Notes: generated by a model from the sequence alone, not told the origin. A stretch of DNA of 64,000 bases from Branchiostoma floridae (GCF_000003815.2 NC_049988.1:8498986-8562985), one strand, 5' to 3'; shown: positions 14,001 to 23,150, counted from the stretch's first letter. Program-made: numbers and translations.

Positions 14001-15308
14001 TACATCGATATAATGGTTGTCCCTTTGTTTCCGCCCAGGGTGTCTTCATTGCAGTGATCTACTGTTTCTTTGACTTGGAAGTGAGTTTACAGCACAATAT
14101 TCCTCACGATGATATTTCAACTAAGCCTAAACGAGGGTTACTAGTAGAGCTTCGTATCGGCTGTTCTTGTTAGGCTACGTAAAATAATGGCTAGAATTAT
14201 TTGGAGATATTTTACAAATGTTTTAGTCTGACGTCGGATGCAGGATCGAGGATTACAAGAAATCAAGACCATAGCACGTCCAAGTCAAAAGATATTTAAA
14301 AATAACAGACGTTCTGCTGCAGTACCATGGTCACATCGGGCCCAAAATCGACCTTGACCTTTGTCTTTCCAACACCTACCCACACACCAAATATCATCAT
14401 AATCAATCCAGAGAATTATGCTGACTACAATAATCCGAAAACACAGACACACAAACAGAGAGGCAGACAAACCGAAAATTATACTCCCAATGTCATGGAG
14501 ATGATTAACAGTTTCATTTTCCCTGCCGCCAGGTTCAGCGTGAGTTCCGCCGGATCATCAGCCGCTGGTCCCGGCGCCGCTCCAGCACCCTGAGGAGGAC
14601 GTCATCAAGCGCACTGGTCAGTACGGCTAGCAAGAACTTTGGTGTGATGCTGCAATATAGTACAAACACTGGTGCGATACCAAAAAGACTATCTGAATGA
14701 CACGAGAGTACACTGGGTACAATACGAAACTCTTTGAAATGACTGGAAATCTTAACTATATCATCATGCATGGAAGCTCATCCGTGTTGGTAGTAATCAT
14801 AGTAGACACTGTCGCCTTCTTCAGGATCAATATTGATGACCAATTACTTCAGAACGTTAAGTTCAGAACAGAGACGGTGGCCGTTATAAACTTCCTTGCA
14901 CGTTTGACCAATTGATGACTTCACGTATCCGCAACTGAATCACGTGTCTGTAATTCTCGAGAATTAACTTTCGGAAGCTTAGAACTGTACTATTCTAACT
15001 ACATTATACATTCACTAGTTAATATTAGAATGTCCTAATATCAACACAACGCAGTTGATCATGGTATTGTTTTCTTATTTGATTCTTAGACCCGCCAATC
15101 ACATCGCCCCCTAGCGGTGGACAGGTCCTTTGACAGGTCTCTGAGCAACACCGGGTCGTTCCGGATGCACTCCATGCGGCGTGGTGTGGACAGCGGCTAT
15201 GCCCGCAGCACTTCTGACGACTTGTACCCGCGACAGAGCCTCTACACTGTGGGACAACGTGTGGAAGTACCCAATGACTTGCGACCAATCAGCGCTGACG
15301 TATGCTGA
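2833..15308 (+). CDS. Class B (secretin-family) GPCR, PDF-receptor/calcitonin-receptor-like; gene span
   Basis: This is a peptide-hormone receptor of the plasma membrane, expected to couple mainly through Gs and cAMP as its family does. Eleven exons with canonical borders give about 428 visible residues: the hormone-receptor ectodomain (CNSTWD, CWP, TNYTAC), TM1-TM7 and a tail of about 100 residues rich in R and S. The class B hallmarks EGIHLH (TM3), PLLGVP (TM6) and the 14-residue TM7 exon with IYCFFDLE are present. ECL2-TM5 (CWDQYNKLPYIWILSGP) and the segment HKRIAVAVF after TM3 resemble PDF receptors more than calcitonin or CRF receptors; that assignment rests on family memory and is tentative. 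The N-terminal exon(s) with signal peptide and first ectodomain cysteine were not found. It converges with the calcitonin-receptor-like gene downstream. Confidence 0.85.
2955..3145. repeat. Pyrimidine-rich CCTTCCTTC tract
   Basis: About 190 bp of almost pure C/T on the plus strand with irregular CCTTCC/CCATCC words, lying in the intron right after exon a. It is low-complexity and has no coding meaning despite an open frame across it. Confidence 0.85.
4105..4196 (+). CDS. Plus receptor, exon b: end of ectodomain
   Basis: The acceptor is GATGTTTGCAG. It encodes LLAYRTCDLTGQWQWGPWTN followed by YTACLAHKLP, with the last two ectodomain cysteines and the NYT sequon typical of class B receptors. 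The donor CT|GTTGGT at 4197 is weak by consensus. It was chosen because it keeps phase 0 into the next exon, as in the neighbouring calcitonin-receptor-like gene. The exact 3' border is the least certain of this gene. Confidence 0.75.
4243..4519. mobile_element. hAT-like non-autonomous element (277 bp, 8-bp TSD)
   Basis: The termini CATCCTCCTACGC and GCGTAGGAGGATG are perfect inverted repeats, and the arms continue imperfectly for about 80 bp. The element is flanked by a perfect 8-bp duplication GTTGTCAG (4235-4242 and 4520-4527). It carries a 17-base G run (4414-4430) in the loop. An 8-bp duplication is the hAT hallmark. It starts 46 bp after the donor of exon b. Confidence 0.85.
5031..5131 (+). 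CDS. Plus receptor, exon c: TM1
   Basis: The acceptor is CGGTTTACAG and the donor AA|GTAAGG, phase 2. It encodes EPIMTFVVRDIYFYGSCLSL then a hydrophobic run ending in FIYYYLK, which is TM1. The corresponding exon of the minus gene is 92 nt against 101 nt here, with the same phases at both ends. Confidence 0.88.
5190..5372. mobile_element. Foldback element with arms of about 70 bp
   Basis: CCAAGCAGAGGTTAGGCTCC at the left is mirrored by its complement at the right (5353-5372), and the pairing extends through an AT-rich stem to a loop near 5262-5297. I could not identify a clear target duplication. It begins 58 bp inside the intron that follows exon c. Confidence 0.8.
5841..5970 (+). mobile_element. 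LINE 3' end with (AAATC)n tail
   Basis: The segment has the layout of invertebrate LINE 3' UTRs: AGGGCTCCTATAAGCCG, a hairpin-like GGCTTCTCCC stretch, then TGTGCAAATAAA followed by a short pentanucleotide tail (AAATC repeated). There is no ORF left. Family assignment is by general resemblance only. Confidence 0.55.
7661..7816. mobile_element. Foldback element with CCAAGCAG near both ends
   Basis: The left arm AACTAATCTCCAAGCAGGTC is mirrored at the right, and the arms pair through ATAAGATAGTATCAAAAGCT (about 60 bp each). The CCAAGCAG word is shared with the foldback element at 5190-5372, so the two may be related. It lies in the TM1-TM2 intron of the plus gene. Confidence 0.75.
7989..8062 (-). 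tRNA. tRNA-Asn (anticodon GTT)
   Basis: Read on the minus strand this is a full 74-nt cloverleaf. The acceptor stem GTCTCTG pairs with CAGGGAC (one G-T wobble), the A box is TGGCGCAATTGG, the anticodon loop is CTGTTAA with GTT, and the B box is GGTTCGAGCCC. A T6 run about 11 nt downstream (minus strand) is a pol III terminator. It lies inside the TM1-TM2 intron of the plus-strand receptor gene, in antisense. Confidence 0.95.
8221..8444. mobile_element. MITE of the TACTGTRAATG family (224 bp)
   Basis: The ends TACTGTGAATG and CATTTACAGTA are inverted repeats, and the inside carries repeated GCGGTGG/CCGCGAA words. It is about 75-80% alike by eye to the element at 27295-27506 over its whole length. 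The terminal TA fits a TA-target element. Confidence 0.8.
9410..9463 (+). mobile_element. LINE 3' tail with ATTC repeats
   Basis: The segment GGCATGAATGTACAATAAAG followed by TCTTTCATTCAT has the structure of a CR1/L2-type LINE 3' end, and GCAATAAAGGTCTTCA occurs again at about 18188. Only the tail is left. Confidence 0.5.
10227..10365 (+). CDS. Plus receptor, exon d: ICL1 and TM2
   Basis: The acceptor is CAAATATCAG and the donor GTG|GTGAGT, phase 0. It encodes [20 protein letters not shown] and a further hydrophobic stretch, then an acidic loop (ENLEDSYRQV). RITIHKNL is the conserved ICL1-TM2 motif of class B receptors and is shared word for word with the minus gene. The intron before it is about 5.1 kb. 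Confidence 0.9.
10648..10731 (+). tRNA. tRNA-Leu (anticodon CAG)
   Basis: This is an 84-nt type II tRNA. The acceptor stem GTCAGGA pairs with TTCTGAC, the A box is TGGCCGAGCGG, the anticodon loop is TTCAGGT with CAG, the long variable arm is CTGG-TTCT-CCAG, and the B box is GGTTCGAATCC. A T5 run follows at 10739-10743. It sits in the sense strand of the TM2-TM3 intron of the receptor gene. Confidence 0.95.
11271..11540 (+). repeat. Dispersed repeat copy 1 ending in a TACCTCC hairpin
   Basis: It shares order and wording with 14257-14508: AAGAAATCAAGACCATAG, TTCTGCTGCAGTACCA, CCAAAATTGACCTTGACCTT, CACATACCAAATATCATC, a CA-rich stretch, then AAAACTATACCTCC. This copy ends in the hairpin TACCTCCATTTTTTCATGGAGGTA. 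The element may extend upstream into the AT-rich 10.8-11.2 kb segment with repeated ATTTGCAT words. Confidence 0.8.
11734..11890 (+). CDS. Plus receptor, exon e: TM3 and start of TM4
   Basis: The acceptor is GTGTTTTTCAG and the donor G|GTGAGG, phase 1. It encodes CKFLVGAQRYFFTTNVFWMF, then VEGIHLHKRIAVAVFSAEAN and LLYSAIGWG. It holds the TM3 cysteine that normally pairs with the ECL2 cysteine, and the EGIHLH motif (E-G-x-x-L-H signature of class B). Its donor sequence was duplicated by an adjacent transposon insertion (see 11898-12174). Confidence 0.92.
11898..12174. mobile_element. MULE-like MITE (277 bp, 9-bp TSD) at the exon e donor
   Basis: The arms TAGCCTCCGTTGCA and TGCAACGGAGGCTA are inverted repeats that extend over about 40 bp. 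The target duplication is GGGTGAGGA (11889-11897) and GGGTGAGAA (12175-12183), with 8 of 9 bases equal. The insertion copied the splice donor of exon e. The TAGCCT terminus and 9-bp duplication match the element at 26292-26676, so they probably belong to one superfamily. G runs fill the loop. Confidence 0.85.
12301..12370 (+). repeat. AAAAGCAGTTACT repeat, copy 1 (partial)
   Basis: AGTTAGACATCCAGGTAGTA followed by AAAAGCAGTTACT, AACAACTGGATATGATTTTGG. The second half matches 31665-31765 and 33826-33925. The first half matches, inverted, the end of 44803-44894. Confidence 0.65.
12698..12828 (+). CDS. Plus receptor, exon f: TM4, ECL2, start of TM5
   Basis: The acceptor is CTGTGCAG and the donor TCG|GTAAGT, phase 0. 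It encodes IPSLLVIAWSVVMVMFHAHA, CWDQYNKLPYIWILSGP and IYLVLS. In the minus gene the same stretch is split into two exons of 64 and 67 nt, which sum to this exon's 131 nt. The intron is therefore absent here without any gain or loss of bases. Confidence 0.92.
12852..12887. repeat. (GTTT)n microsatellite
   Basis: Eight GTTT units directly downstream of exon f. Confidence 0.95.
13292..13377 (+). CDS. Plus receptor, exon g: TM5 and ICL3
   Basis: The acceptor is TTTATTTTACAG and the donor AC|GTGAGC, phase 2. It encodes VNLGFLINIIRILVQKLKEK then QTVESQQV. The VN-x-x-FL-x-NI-x-R-x-L-x-x-KL pattern is the G-protein-contacting end of TM5 in class B receptors. It is 86 nt, the same length as its counterpart in the minus gene. 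Confidence 0.92.
13702..13837 (+). CDS. Plus receptor, exon h: TM6 and first half of TM7
   Basis: The acceptor is TGTACTTCAG. The donor CAA|GTACTG is phase 0. It encodes KAAKATLILFPLLGVPHLLL, LHDLAEGGAAQWIY and QIFNAVMQAMQ. It includes the KA-x-x-ATL motif before TM6 and the P-x-x-G kink of TM6. It is 136 nt, identical in length to the minus-gene exon. Confidence 0.92.
14039..14080 (+). CDS. Plus receptor, exon i: 42-nt TM7 exon
   Basis: The acceptor is TCCGCCCAG and the donor GAA|GTGAGT, both phase 0. It encodes GVFIAVIYCFFDLE. This tiny exon is a hallmark of class B receptor genes. The usual glycine-containing NGE end of the motif is DLE here. Confidence 0.92.
14257..14508 (+). repeat. Dispersed repeat copy 2
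   Basis: This is the second copy of the repeat at 11271-11540, in the same orientation, without the perfect terminal hairpin. It ends about 25 bp before the acceptor of exon j. Confidence 0.8.
14533..14616 (+). CDS. Plus receptor, exon j: helix 8 and proximal tail
   Basis: The acceptor is CCTGCCGCCAG and the donor CTG|GTCAGT, phase 0. It encodes VQREFRRIISRWSRRRSSTL and RRTSSSAL, with VQ-x-x-F-R-R as helix 8 and a strongly basic, serine-rich proximal tail. The minus gene has no intron at this place. Confidence 0.88.
15090..15308 (+). CDS. Plus receptor, exon k: C-terminal tail and stop
   Basis: The acceptor is TTTGATTCTTAG, phase 0. It encodes a 72-residue tail: TRQSHRPLAVDRSFDRSLSN, then several basic-serine patches (RRGVDSGYARSTSDD), ending ISADVC and TGA. 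The RSFDRSL and RSTSDD patches look like kinase or arrestin-recruitment sites, which is inference. Confidence 0.85.
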   Translation, partial: TRQSHRPLAVDRSFDRSLSNTGSFRMHSMRRGVDSGYARSTSDDLYPRQSLYTVGQRVEVPNDLRPISADVC

Positions 15309-16610
15309 GGTACTTAAGTACAAGTGACCAATCAGAGGAGGCATGTGATAATATGAGATTCGGAAGTTGCCAATCTGCAATCAAAAATCAAAAGTGCTTT
15401 AAATCAGGCACTTGGCATTGAGGTACTGGTTTTGAAATAGCCAGTCAAATGTGATTTCGCTGAACACGTGCATTAGCATTAGCCTATCAGATGCTTGATA
15501 AGTAATTACCGAGACATATCCAATTGAGAATCTGGAAAACCAGGCGTTTGCATCCGAGGTGACGTCATACTCACAGTGACGTACTAAAGAAAAAGTATTT
15601 CCAAACGGGTAAACAACCAATCATAGGTAATTTTCTGATCGCATTCGAAAAGGACCAAAGAGATAATGTATTTTCGGAGACGTTTTGAAGGCCTACCTCG
15701 AGGTCAATATTTAGGTAAGATAGATTGAATGGCTAGACTTTCCATTGCCGAGTTGCTGCAGGCAGATCAGTCTACTTGTTATTATAGATACTAGATACAA
15801 CTTTACCCATAGAAATGTAAACAGTTGGGGTTTTGTGTAAAAAGTATATCAGTATTCTAGATGTACCATGATCAAAATTTGTCTTAGCTATAGGATTTCT
15901 TTACTTTTAGGTCGCTCATGTTTCAAACACCAATGGCACTTTGATCACTTCACCATACATATACCATACATATTAAGCCGTAATCGTTGAAATATACATT
16001 ATATATATATATACAGTTTATTTTCACGGTATTTATTTTCCTGTCTGTATACCGATGTTTCAAATGTTGCAAAAAAAGGGTTTTGTTGGTTGAAAAAATG
16101 ACACACTTCTGTATTGTTCTTGTTCTAGGCTACAACTAAGTCGTTTTATTTATTGTTTTGGACAGTGAAATTAACCTATGTTCTAGTTATTACGTATAAG
16201 ATCGTTGTATTTTAGTGCAATGTCGGTGAAATATATGTCAAATTGTGTACATATTATTTGTAGCACATTATAATTAGCGAGTAACTGTACTTCTTTGAAT
16301 ATGATTATGAAGTATTGTGTGTTATCATTTGCGAAGTTCGTATATTTGCATGTCGTCAAGTGATAAGGGTTCAGTATGTAAAATGCATTTGAAAAAAATG
16401 TTCTGTCTCTCATAAGACGTTATGATAAGACGCTCTTGAACCACTTTTGCTTTTTCGGTGTAGGTTTAAGGTTTGTATCAATCTAATAATTATATTACTC
16501 CAGAATATTGAATTTTGTGACGAGTTAGACTCTACAAGTTGCATGTTGGTATTGAATATTCGATGTATATTAATAAATGAATATGTTTATATTGTACCAT
16601 GATGACTGTG
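15309..16610 (+). other. Probable 3' UTR of the plus-strand receptor
   Basis: There is no coding potential after the stop. The first AATAAA I see in this orientation is at about 16572 (ATTAATAAATGAATATG), followed by a T/G-rich stretch as expected downstream of a cleavage site. The end at about 16.6 kb is inferred. The region is AT-rich with a short (AT)n run near 16000. Confidence 0.5.
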
Positions 16611-17023
16611 CTCGTTTTCTGAGCACTAATGGACACTGACAAGGTCTCGTCTGTGATTGCGCTGTGATCATCCAAATCTTTTCACGTGATCTTTTTCTGA
16701 GTTGTGTCATGCCTGGCGCTCAAGGTTATATTGCATATAGAAATCATCTGCACACCTTGCAATATTTTGAAAGGGAGATCTATTTATAGACGCACTAATA
16801 CACTGTTAGCTTTATGTCTTCTTAAGCTTTTTCATATTAGGACTGAAATTTGCATGTAGTATAAAAAGAGACGAAGTCTCCAATTGGTAAAATTTGTAGG
16901 GAATTTGTCCTTTTTGAGTTATGAAACTGACTTTTGACCATTTGTCCTTTACTGAACAATAACAACTAACGTTACATGTTGCTGTGCACGGGTCTGACTC
17001 ACGGTCGTCTCACGTGGCTCACA

Positions 17024-17515
17024 AAACGAAGTAAAAATATTAACCCCTTTAAGAGCCTTGTGCGATTTCCCCATTCCCGAAAAGACCGAAAGTTGACAAT
17101 TTGACGGTCGTCTTAGTTACTTTTCAAGGTGCGGTCGGGAGCGGTACTGCAGGTTGGGGTGTGATAGGGTTTGTAGTCACGACTTGTAACACGTGAAAAC
17201 AAACAAGAAATTGAGTTTGAAGACCGTGAATAGATCCAGACAGCTTCACATACCTTTGAAACAACATTTAAGATACATTAGAACTAAAGAGGATCGCCTC
17301 GCGTGGATCTCATGTAACACCATGTCCGCCCGTCGAAGCGCCCCCTATATCAATGTAACGTTATAAATCATATCTTGCACGTTACCTTACCCGTTTTCTC
17401 TTCACACCTAGGACAGCTTTTATGTTCACCCGCTTATGTGATTAACATCTGGAAACCATGACCACAAAAATATGTAACAAGGACCTACGATTTTACTTGC
17501 AAATGCAGACTGGTA
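17024..17515 (-). repeat. Inverted copy of the B and A blocks of a local repeat complex
   Basis: This is the reverse complement, with about 10-15% differences by eye, of the block at 19220-19850. It reads the GGGGTTAA...GGGAGCGGTACTGCAG segment and then GTAACACCATGTCCGCCCGT. It meets the forward copy at about 17515 and forms a large imperfect palindrome with it. Confidence 0.75.
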
Positions 17516-17785
17516 ACGTTACTGTTGTGCACGGGTCTGAATCATTTTAGCCAACATAAAGTTATATACACACAGTACTGTGTTTTAGAAAACCAGTCTA
17601 CATAACCAGTTTGAATTTTGTATCATCGTATGTCCTTGTTACATATCCTTTGTGGTCGTCGTGGCCAGATGTTTAGTATATAAGCAAGTGAACGTAAAAG
17701 GCGAAGGCATATGTGTCAAAAGAAAAGGGGTAAGGTAAATTCCATCATAACGTGCAAGATGTGATGTATGCATTGACTAAGGATC
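17516..17785 (+). repeat. A block, forward copy 1
   Basis: It matches 19265-19520 through the words GTTGTGCAC(G/A)GGTCT, TTTTAGCCAACAT, TACACACAGT, CCAGTCTACA(T/C)AACCAGT and CGTGCAAGAT. It is separated from its B block by the LINE remnant that follows. Confidence 0.7.
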
Positions 17786-17819
17786 AACTGCCACAAAGTA
17801 CACATTGAAACCAGAAGAC

Positions 17820-18212
17820 ATACCCGCACCCCTTTGGAACAAAGGCTAAGCAAACATGGTAGTTTAAGTAGAATAGAGGACGAATGCCATTTTGTAATAC
17901 AGTGTAGTTTGTATAGAGAAGATAGAAATCAACTGCATAGCTAGCATCAACTGCTAAAAAATCTTTATCTACATGTTAGTAACGGTAAAGTTGGTTAACA
18001 GCAAAAGAGACAGACTGTAAGTCTTCATGCTTATTGAAGGTGTCCCAATGGAGGACATTATGAGAAAATACTCATCAACAAATCCCTTTTTGTCCTTTCC
18101 ATGGAATCAGATTAAAAGTCTTCATGCACACAAAGCTTTAACCATTTTACATGCAGCTTTTATGGAACAAACTTGTGGTAAAAAGGTGCAATAAAGGTCT
18201 TCAATGATAATA
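17820..18212 (+). pseudogene. Remnant of a LINE ORF2 C-terminus with 3' tail
   Basis: The plus frame reads TPLEQRLSKHGSL then RIEDECHFVIQCSLYREDR, which is the IEDE-x-HF-x-x-x-C-x-LY motif near the C-terminus of CR1/L2/RTE-type reverse-transcriptase proteins. Frameshifts and stops follow, then a second piece (LSFPWNQIKSLHAHKALTIL) and the tail GCAATAAAGGTCTTCA. It interrupts the A-B repeat, so it inserted after the repeat arose or was captured with it. A related piece lies at 22918-23150. Confidence 0.65.
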
Positions 18213-18215
18213 GTT

Positions 18216-19040
18216 GATGTAGGGGGCGCTTCGACGGACGGACATGGTGTTACATGAAGTCCGTGCGAGGCGATCCTCTTTAGTGCTAATGTATCTTAAA
18301 GGTTGTTTCAAATGTATTTGAAGCTGTCTGGATCTATTCACGGTCTTCAAGGTCAATTTTATGTTTGTTTTCTCGTGTTACAAGTCGGGACTACATACCC
18401 TATCACACCCCAATCTGCAGTACCGCTCCCGACCGCACCTTGAAAAGTGACTAAGACGACCGCCAAATTGCCAACTTTTCGTATTTTCGGGAATGGGGAA
18501 ATCGCAGAAGGCTCTTAAAGGGGTTAATTCTTTTAAGTTCGTTTTCGATAATTTGACCACTTAGAATCCAGAATGGCAGTGTTTAAAACACTGATAGGAC
18601 CCAAAAATAATGACATAAAATTTTAAAAATAACCTATATCAACAGAACACAAAACCGCTCACGGAATCTTGTTGGGAGTGACTTGTGACCACTTAGAATC
18701 AAGAATAACAGTTTTAAAACATTTCTAAAAGAAGATCATTGTGTACTCTGTCACAAATGACTCATTTCCTTAATACGTTAACGATAGAAGTGGTCTAGTG
18801 CCACTATCCTAACTTGGAACAGCTGATGTTACCACATGCAGATTTCAATCCCATTCTGTGAAACAAGATGATAAACCAGTGCATTCGTGTTTCCGTATTT
18901 TTGTCTATAAAGAATCCAATTGTCCTCACAAATTGCTGCAAGGTATGTGGACCACTTGTGGATGTAATATAACTTCCCCGTCGTTAGTGTTTCAGATGTA
19001 CAAAAGATTTCAAGTTTGACCATGAGAAGAGACCCCTTAC
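18216..19040 (+). repeat. B-C repeat block, tandem copy 1
   Basis: It is aligned by eye with 19526-20330 at offsets of 1310 falling to about 1270 bp. Shared words are GATGTAGGGGGCGCTTCGAC, GTACCGCTCCCGACCGCACC, AAAACCGCTCACGGAATCTTG and CAGATGTACAAAAGATTTCA. No open reading frame of note survives. Confidence 0.8.
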
Positions 19041-19219
19041 GATTATAAACATTATGACCACCATATCACCACACGGTTAAGTTCAGATCTCGCTGGGTTT
19101 CTCGGTTAAGTGTTTACAAATGGTGGACAAATGGTGGTAATGATACAATTGTGACAAGGTTAAAAGGTTCAAGATCTTGATTGTAGGAGCATCATGAGGG
19201 AATCGTGAGTCATGGAAAC

Positions 19220-20330
19220 ATTTGGCGATTTGTCCTTTACTGAACAAAAACAAGTAACGTTACATGTTGTGCACAGGTCTTGATAATTTTAGCCAACATG
19301 TGGTTATACACACACAGTTACATTACTGTGTTGTAGTAAACTAGTCTACACAACCAGTGTGCATTTGCAAGTATAATCGCCGGCAGTTGTTACATATTTT
19401 GTGGATATGGTGTCCAGATGATTATCATATATGCGGGTGAACGTAAAATGGTAAAGGCATGGGTCTCGAAAGAATACAGGCAAGGTAAACCCACTTCAAA
19501 ACGTGCAAGATATGATGAATACATTGATGTAGGGGGCGCTTCGACGGGCGGACATGGTGTTACAGGAGCTCCGCGCTAGACGACCCTCTTTAGTTCTAAT
19601 GTATCTTAAATGTTGTTTCAAAGGTGTGTGAAGCTGTATGGATCTATTCACGGTCTTCAAACCCAATTTCATGTTTGCTTTCACATGTTACAAGTCGGGA
19701 TTACATACCCTATCATAGCCCAATCTGCAGTACCGCTCCCGACCGCACCTTGAAAAGTGACTAAGACGACCGTCAAATTGCCAACTTTCGGTCTTTTCGG
19801 GAATGGGGAAATCGCACAAGGCTCTTAAAGGGGTTAATATTTTTACTTCGTTTTCGATAATATTACCACTTAGAATTAAGTATGACAGTGTTTAAAACAC
19901 CGGGAGGATAAAAAATTAATGAAATGAAAGTAGGAAAAATGACAGAACACAAAACCGCTCACGGAATCTTGCTGGGAGTGACTTGTGACCTCTTAGAATC
20001 AAGAATAACAGTTTCAAAACATTCTTCAAAGAAGATCATTATATTCTCTGTCACAAATGACTCATTTTCTTTGAAATAGAATGGCCAATTGCCCCTGACG
20101 TAACCACATGGACAATTCAATCCTATCCTGTGGGACAGGATGTTAAACAACTGCAATTGCGGTTCTGTATGTTTGTCCATAAAAGGATCCAATTTTCCTG
20201 ACAGATTGCTGTAAAGTATGTGGATTACCTGTGGATGCAATATAACTTCCCGTCGTTTATATGTTCAGATGTACAAAAGATTTCATTTAGTCGACAAGTT
20301 TCACCATGAGAAGCGACCTCTAACGGCTAG
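19220..20330 (+). repeat. A-B-C repeat block, tandem copy 2
   Basis: This is the most complete copy. A (19220-19525), B (19526-19850) and C (19850-20330) are contiguous, unlike copy 1 where a LINE remnant splits A from B. It may represent the ancestral order of a non-autonomous element about 1.1 kb long. Confidence 0.75.
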
Positions 20331-20379
20331 AAACATTATGACTATTATACCACCACACAGTTAACTTTAAACCTCGCTG

Positions 20380-20860
20380 CAAATAGTGTACAAATAGCGG
20401 TAATGAAAAAGGTTCAAGATTTCGGTCGCAATAAGTGGTATAGAACCTTATTGGTCGCACTAACTTTTACCGCGGATATACATGTGTATACTATGTTGTG
20501 CGGTCTACCTGTAACCTGGACGCTGATTGCTCATGTAAATATTACCGCAAATCAAACAGTGCTTTATGCTGATTGGTCCATGTAAAATGACACGCAATGC
20601 TTCCACGTTACAGTGTTTACAAAGTGTGTACAAATGGTGGAAATGAAACAACAACATGGTGGAAAGGTTCAAAATTTCGGTCGCACTATGTTTTACGGCG
20701 TATACGTACTGTGTTATGCGGCTTGAATGTGATGTGGATGCTGATTGCTTCTTTCAAATTACATACGGGTAATTACCGTTAATACTACCGCACATCAAAT
20801 AATGTTGTATGCTGATTGGTCGATGTAAAATGATTGACCAATCGATGTACAGTTATAATG
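20380..20860 (+). repeat. Imperfect tandem duplication, period about 240 bp
   Basis: GTGTACAAATRGYGGNAATGAAA, AGGTTCAARATTTCGGTCGCA, GTGCGGTCT/ATGCGGCTT and TGCTGATTGGTC occur twice in the same order, starting near 20388 and 20627. A third, partial relative begins near 19115 (GTGTTTACAAATGGTGGACAA). Confidence 0.65.
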
Positions 20861-22917
20861 ACACTCGTGGCATTTATTTCAGTGACTGCTAGGGGTCGCT
20901 CTTCAATAATCAATGTAAAATCGTATTCGTTATGTTCCTTAGGTGTTGTTCTTACTTAATCCGCTAAGGGGCGCCCTTGACACACAGAGACAAGGCGCCG
21001 GTTGCTCAGATTGTTGAAGGAAATAACGTTGTTGCAATAAGGTTAAACCTCAGTATCCGTAGTTTCTATGTGGCTCTCTATATCTTTCATTTGAAAATCA
21101 TTTATAAAGCAAAATACAGTCTTCACTTCTTATTAGTTATTCCGTGTGGTTATCGTGATTTGAACCAAGGTTTGAACTAAACAGTAACTTGCTAACTCCT
21201 CACGTACGAATTATTTCACTTCCGGCATCTTTTTAGCAAAACAATTAAATAAAATCAAGGAGCTTTTATCTTGATAAAATATACGGTTTTTAGTCTCCTT
21301 TTTGGCGTTTCTCGAAGTTTTCGTTAGGGAGATTATTTTCAATGATTTTATTGTTTAACGTCCCGTATACTTCATGCAGCACACAGCTAGTGAATAGTAC
21401 AATCAAACAAAGTACAAAATAAAAACTCAACAAATTTCCGATACTGACAAAATACACATTTATTGAACGCATCAAAGGCAAAAGCTGTTGCTATAATCTT
21501 AACAAGACTACACCAAGATACCAATATAACATCTTAAAGGTACAGACTACGTACTCGAGGAATATCTCCACAATAAACCAGATGGATACATTAACTTCAT
21601 AATGATAACATGATACGTTTTTCTGGTAATACTTTCTGTGGCCACACAAAGTGACCCATTTCGGTGTATCAGTGAATTCCAAAACACCAGTAATTCAAGG
21701 AATTAGGATTATTTCTAGAGACCACATGAAAGATTATCAATACTATATCAGGATTATCTATGTACATAACTGCTAGATATGTATCTCCATATTGTATCAT
21801 AATTAATAACACTGGTACAAAAAAAAAAGTTTAAAAGACTGCATTACCACCGGTCCAAAGGCATACTTACAACTATGAACTACATTTGTACCATGATGTA
21901 TATACAAATCATTTTAATGTTTTAACTGTCATTAAGTACACTGTTATCATGACAATGAATTGATTTGTCTCTGACTCTTCTCGATACATGAAAAATTCCA
22001 ACGACACATGAAAAAGTCCAAAAGTACATTGAGGACCTATTCAAGTAAGAACAACAGTTACATTAATATATAGCTATTAATGAGAACTTGGATAATGTAT
22101 GTCCTGTACCCACTAAAAACCTTAACCTCACTACACTATGTATACTTACAAAAATATATACATATCTGTTAGTTCCATGGTAACATAACCTGTTACATAC
22201 GGTATATCAAGCAACAAGTAAGAGTTTTGTCCACCATACACGACAATTATAAAGTACACTTTCTTTTCTCTCACATAGTAATGTCTTTACAAGTCTATAC
22301 ACAATTATACAAAACAGATTTCAGAAGCAGTTAGCACTCCTCATAACTGTGAGTTCAGTGAATCTTTTCTGTTCAATAGCAACAAACATGACTCCTTCAT
22401 GTTCAAGGTCCAGATGAATCATTGGACAGTAGGGTTTGATCATTGTCAAGTAATGGCACTGTCTGTCAAGATTACATGTAAGAAGTTTGTAGGAATGTCT
22501 GTTACGTCTTTTTTAGTACATTTAACATGACCTTGGATGGCTGCGGAATCAAAATGACAAGGTCAAGTTTTTGTCAGAGTTTGTCTGTGACACATAATAC
22601 ATGGAAACTCCTCAGAGCCTTGTGTCCGTATCCTTGCATTGTATGTAGACAGGTCACTCATAATTTACAATGGCAGAACCTCAACACAACACAAGAGGAT
22701 GTGTTTCACTTGCTTCTAATATGTCTTCAATAATGTCAACAATTGAACTCCAGTACAACATATGATACAATAGAAATACTGCCCATTTACCATGCTCAAC
22801 AGCAAAGCACAAACACAATATCAATATTGGTAATACTATATGTCAGAATTCTGATAAATTGAATACATTTCATTCAGCTTTCCAATAGCCTGTGCAAAAA
22901 AACAAACATTCTTATCA

Positions 22918-23150
22918 TCCACGGAAAGTTTAAAATCTTTATCAATATGTTAGTAATGGTAAAGTTGGCTAACAGCAAAAGTAACAGATTGAAAGTCTTG
23001 ATTCTTGTTGAAGGTGTCCCAATGGTGGACATAATGAGATAATACTCATCCACAAATCAGTTTTTGTCCTTTTCCATGTAATCAAAAGTCTTAATGCACA
23101 CAGTATTAGCCATATTACATACGTACAACCTTTACAGAACAAAGCTGCTT
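22918..23150 (+). repeat. LINE-derived fragment related to 17965-18160
   Basis: The shared words AAATCTTTATC, TGTTAGTAA(T/C)GGTAAAGTTGG, GAAGGTGTCCCAATGG and TTTTTGTCCTTTTCCATG run in the same order as in the LINE remnant at 17820-18212. It has several stops in every frame. Confidence 0.6.
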
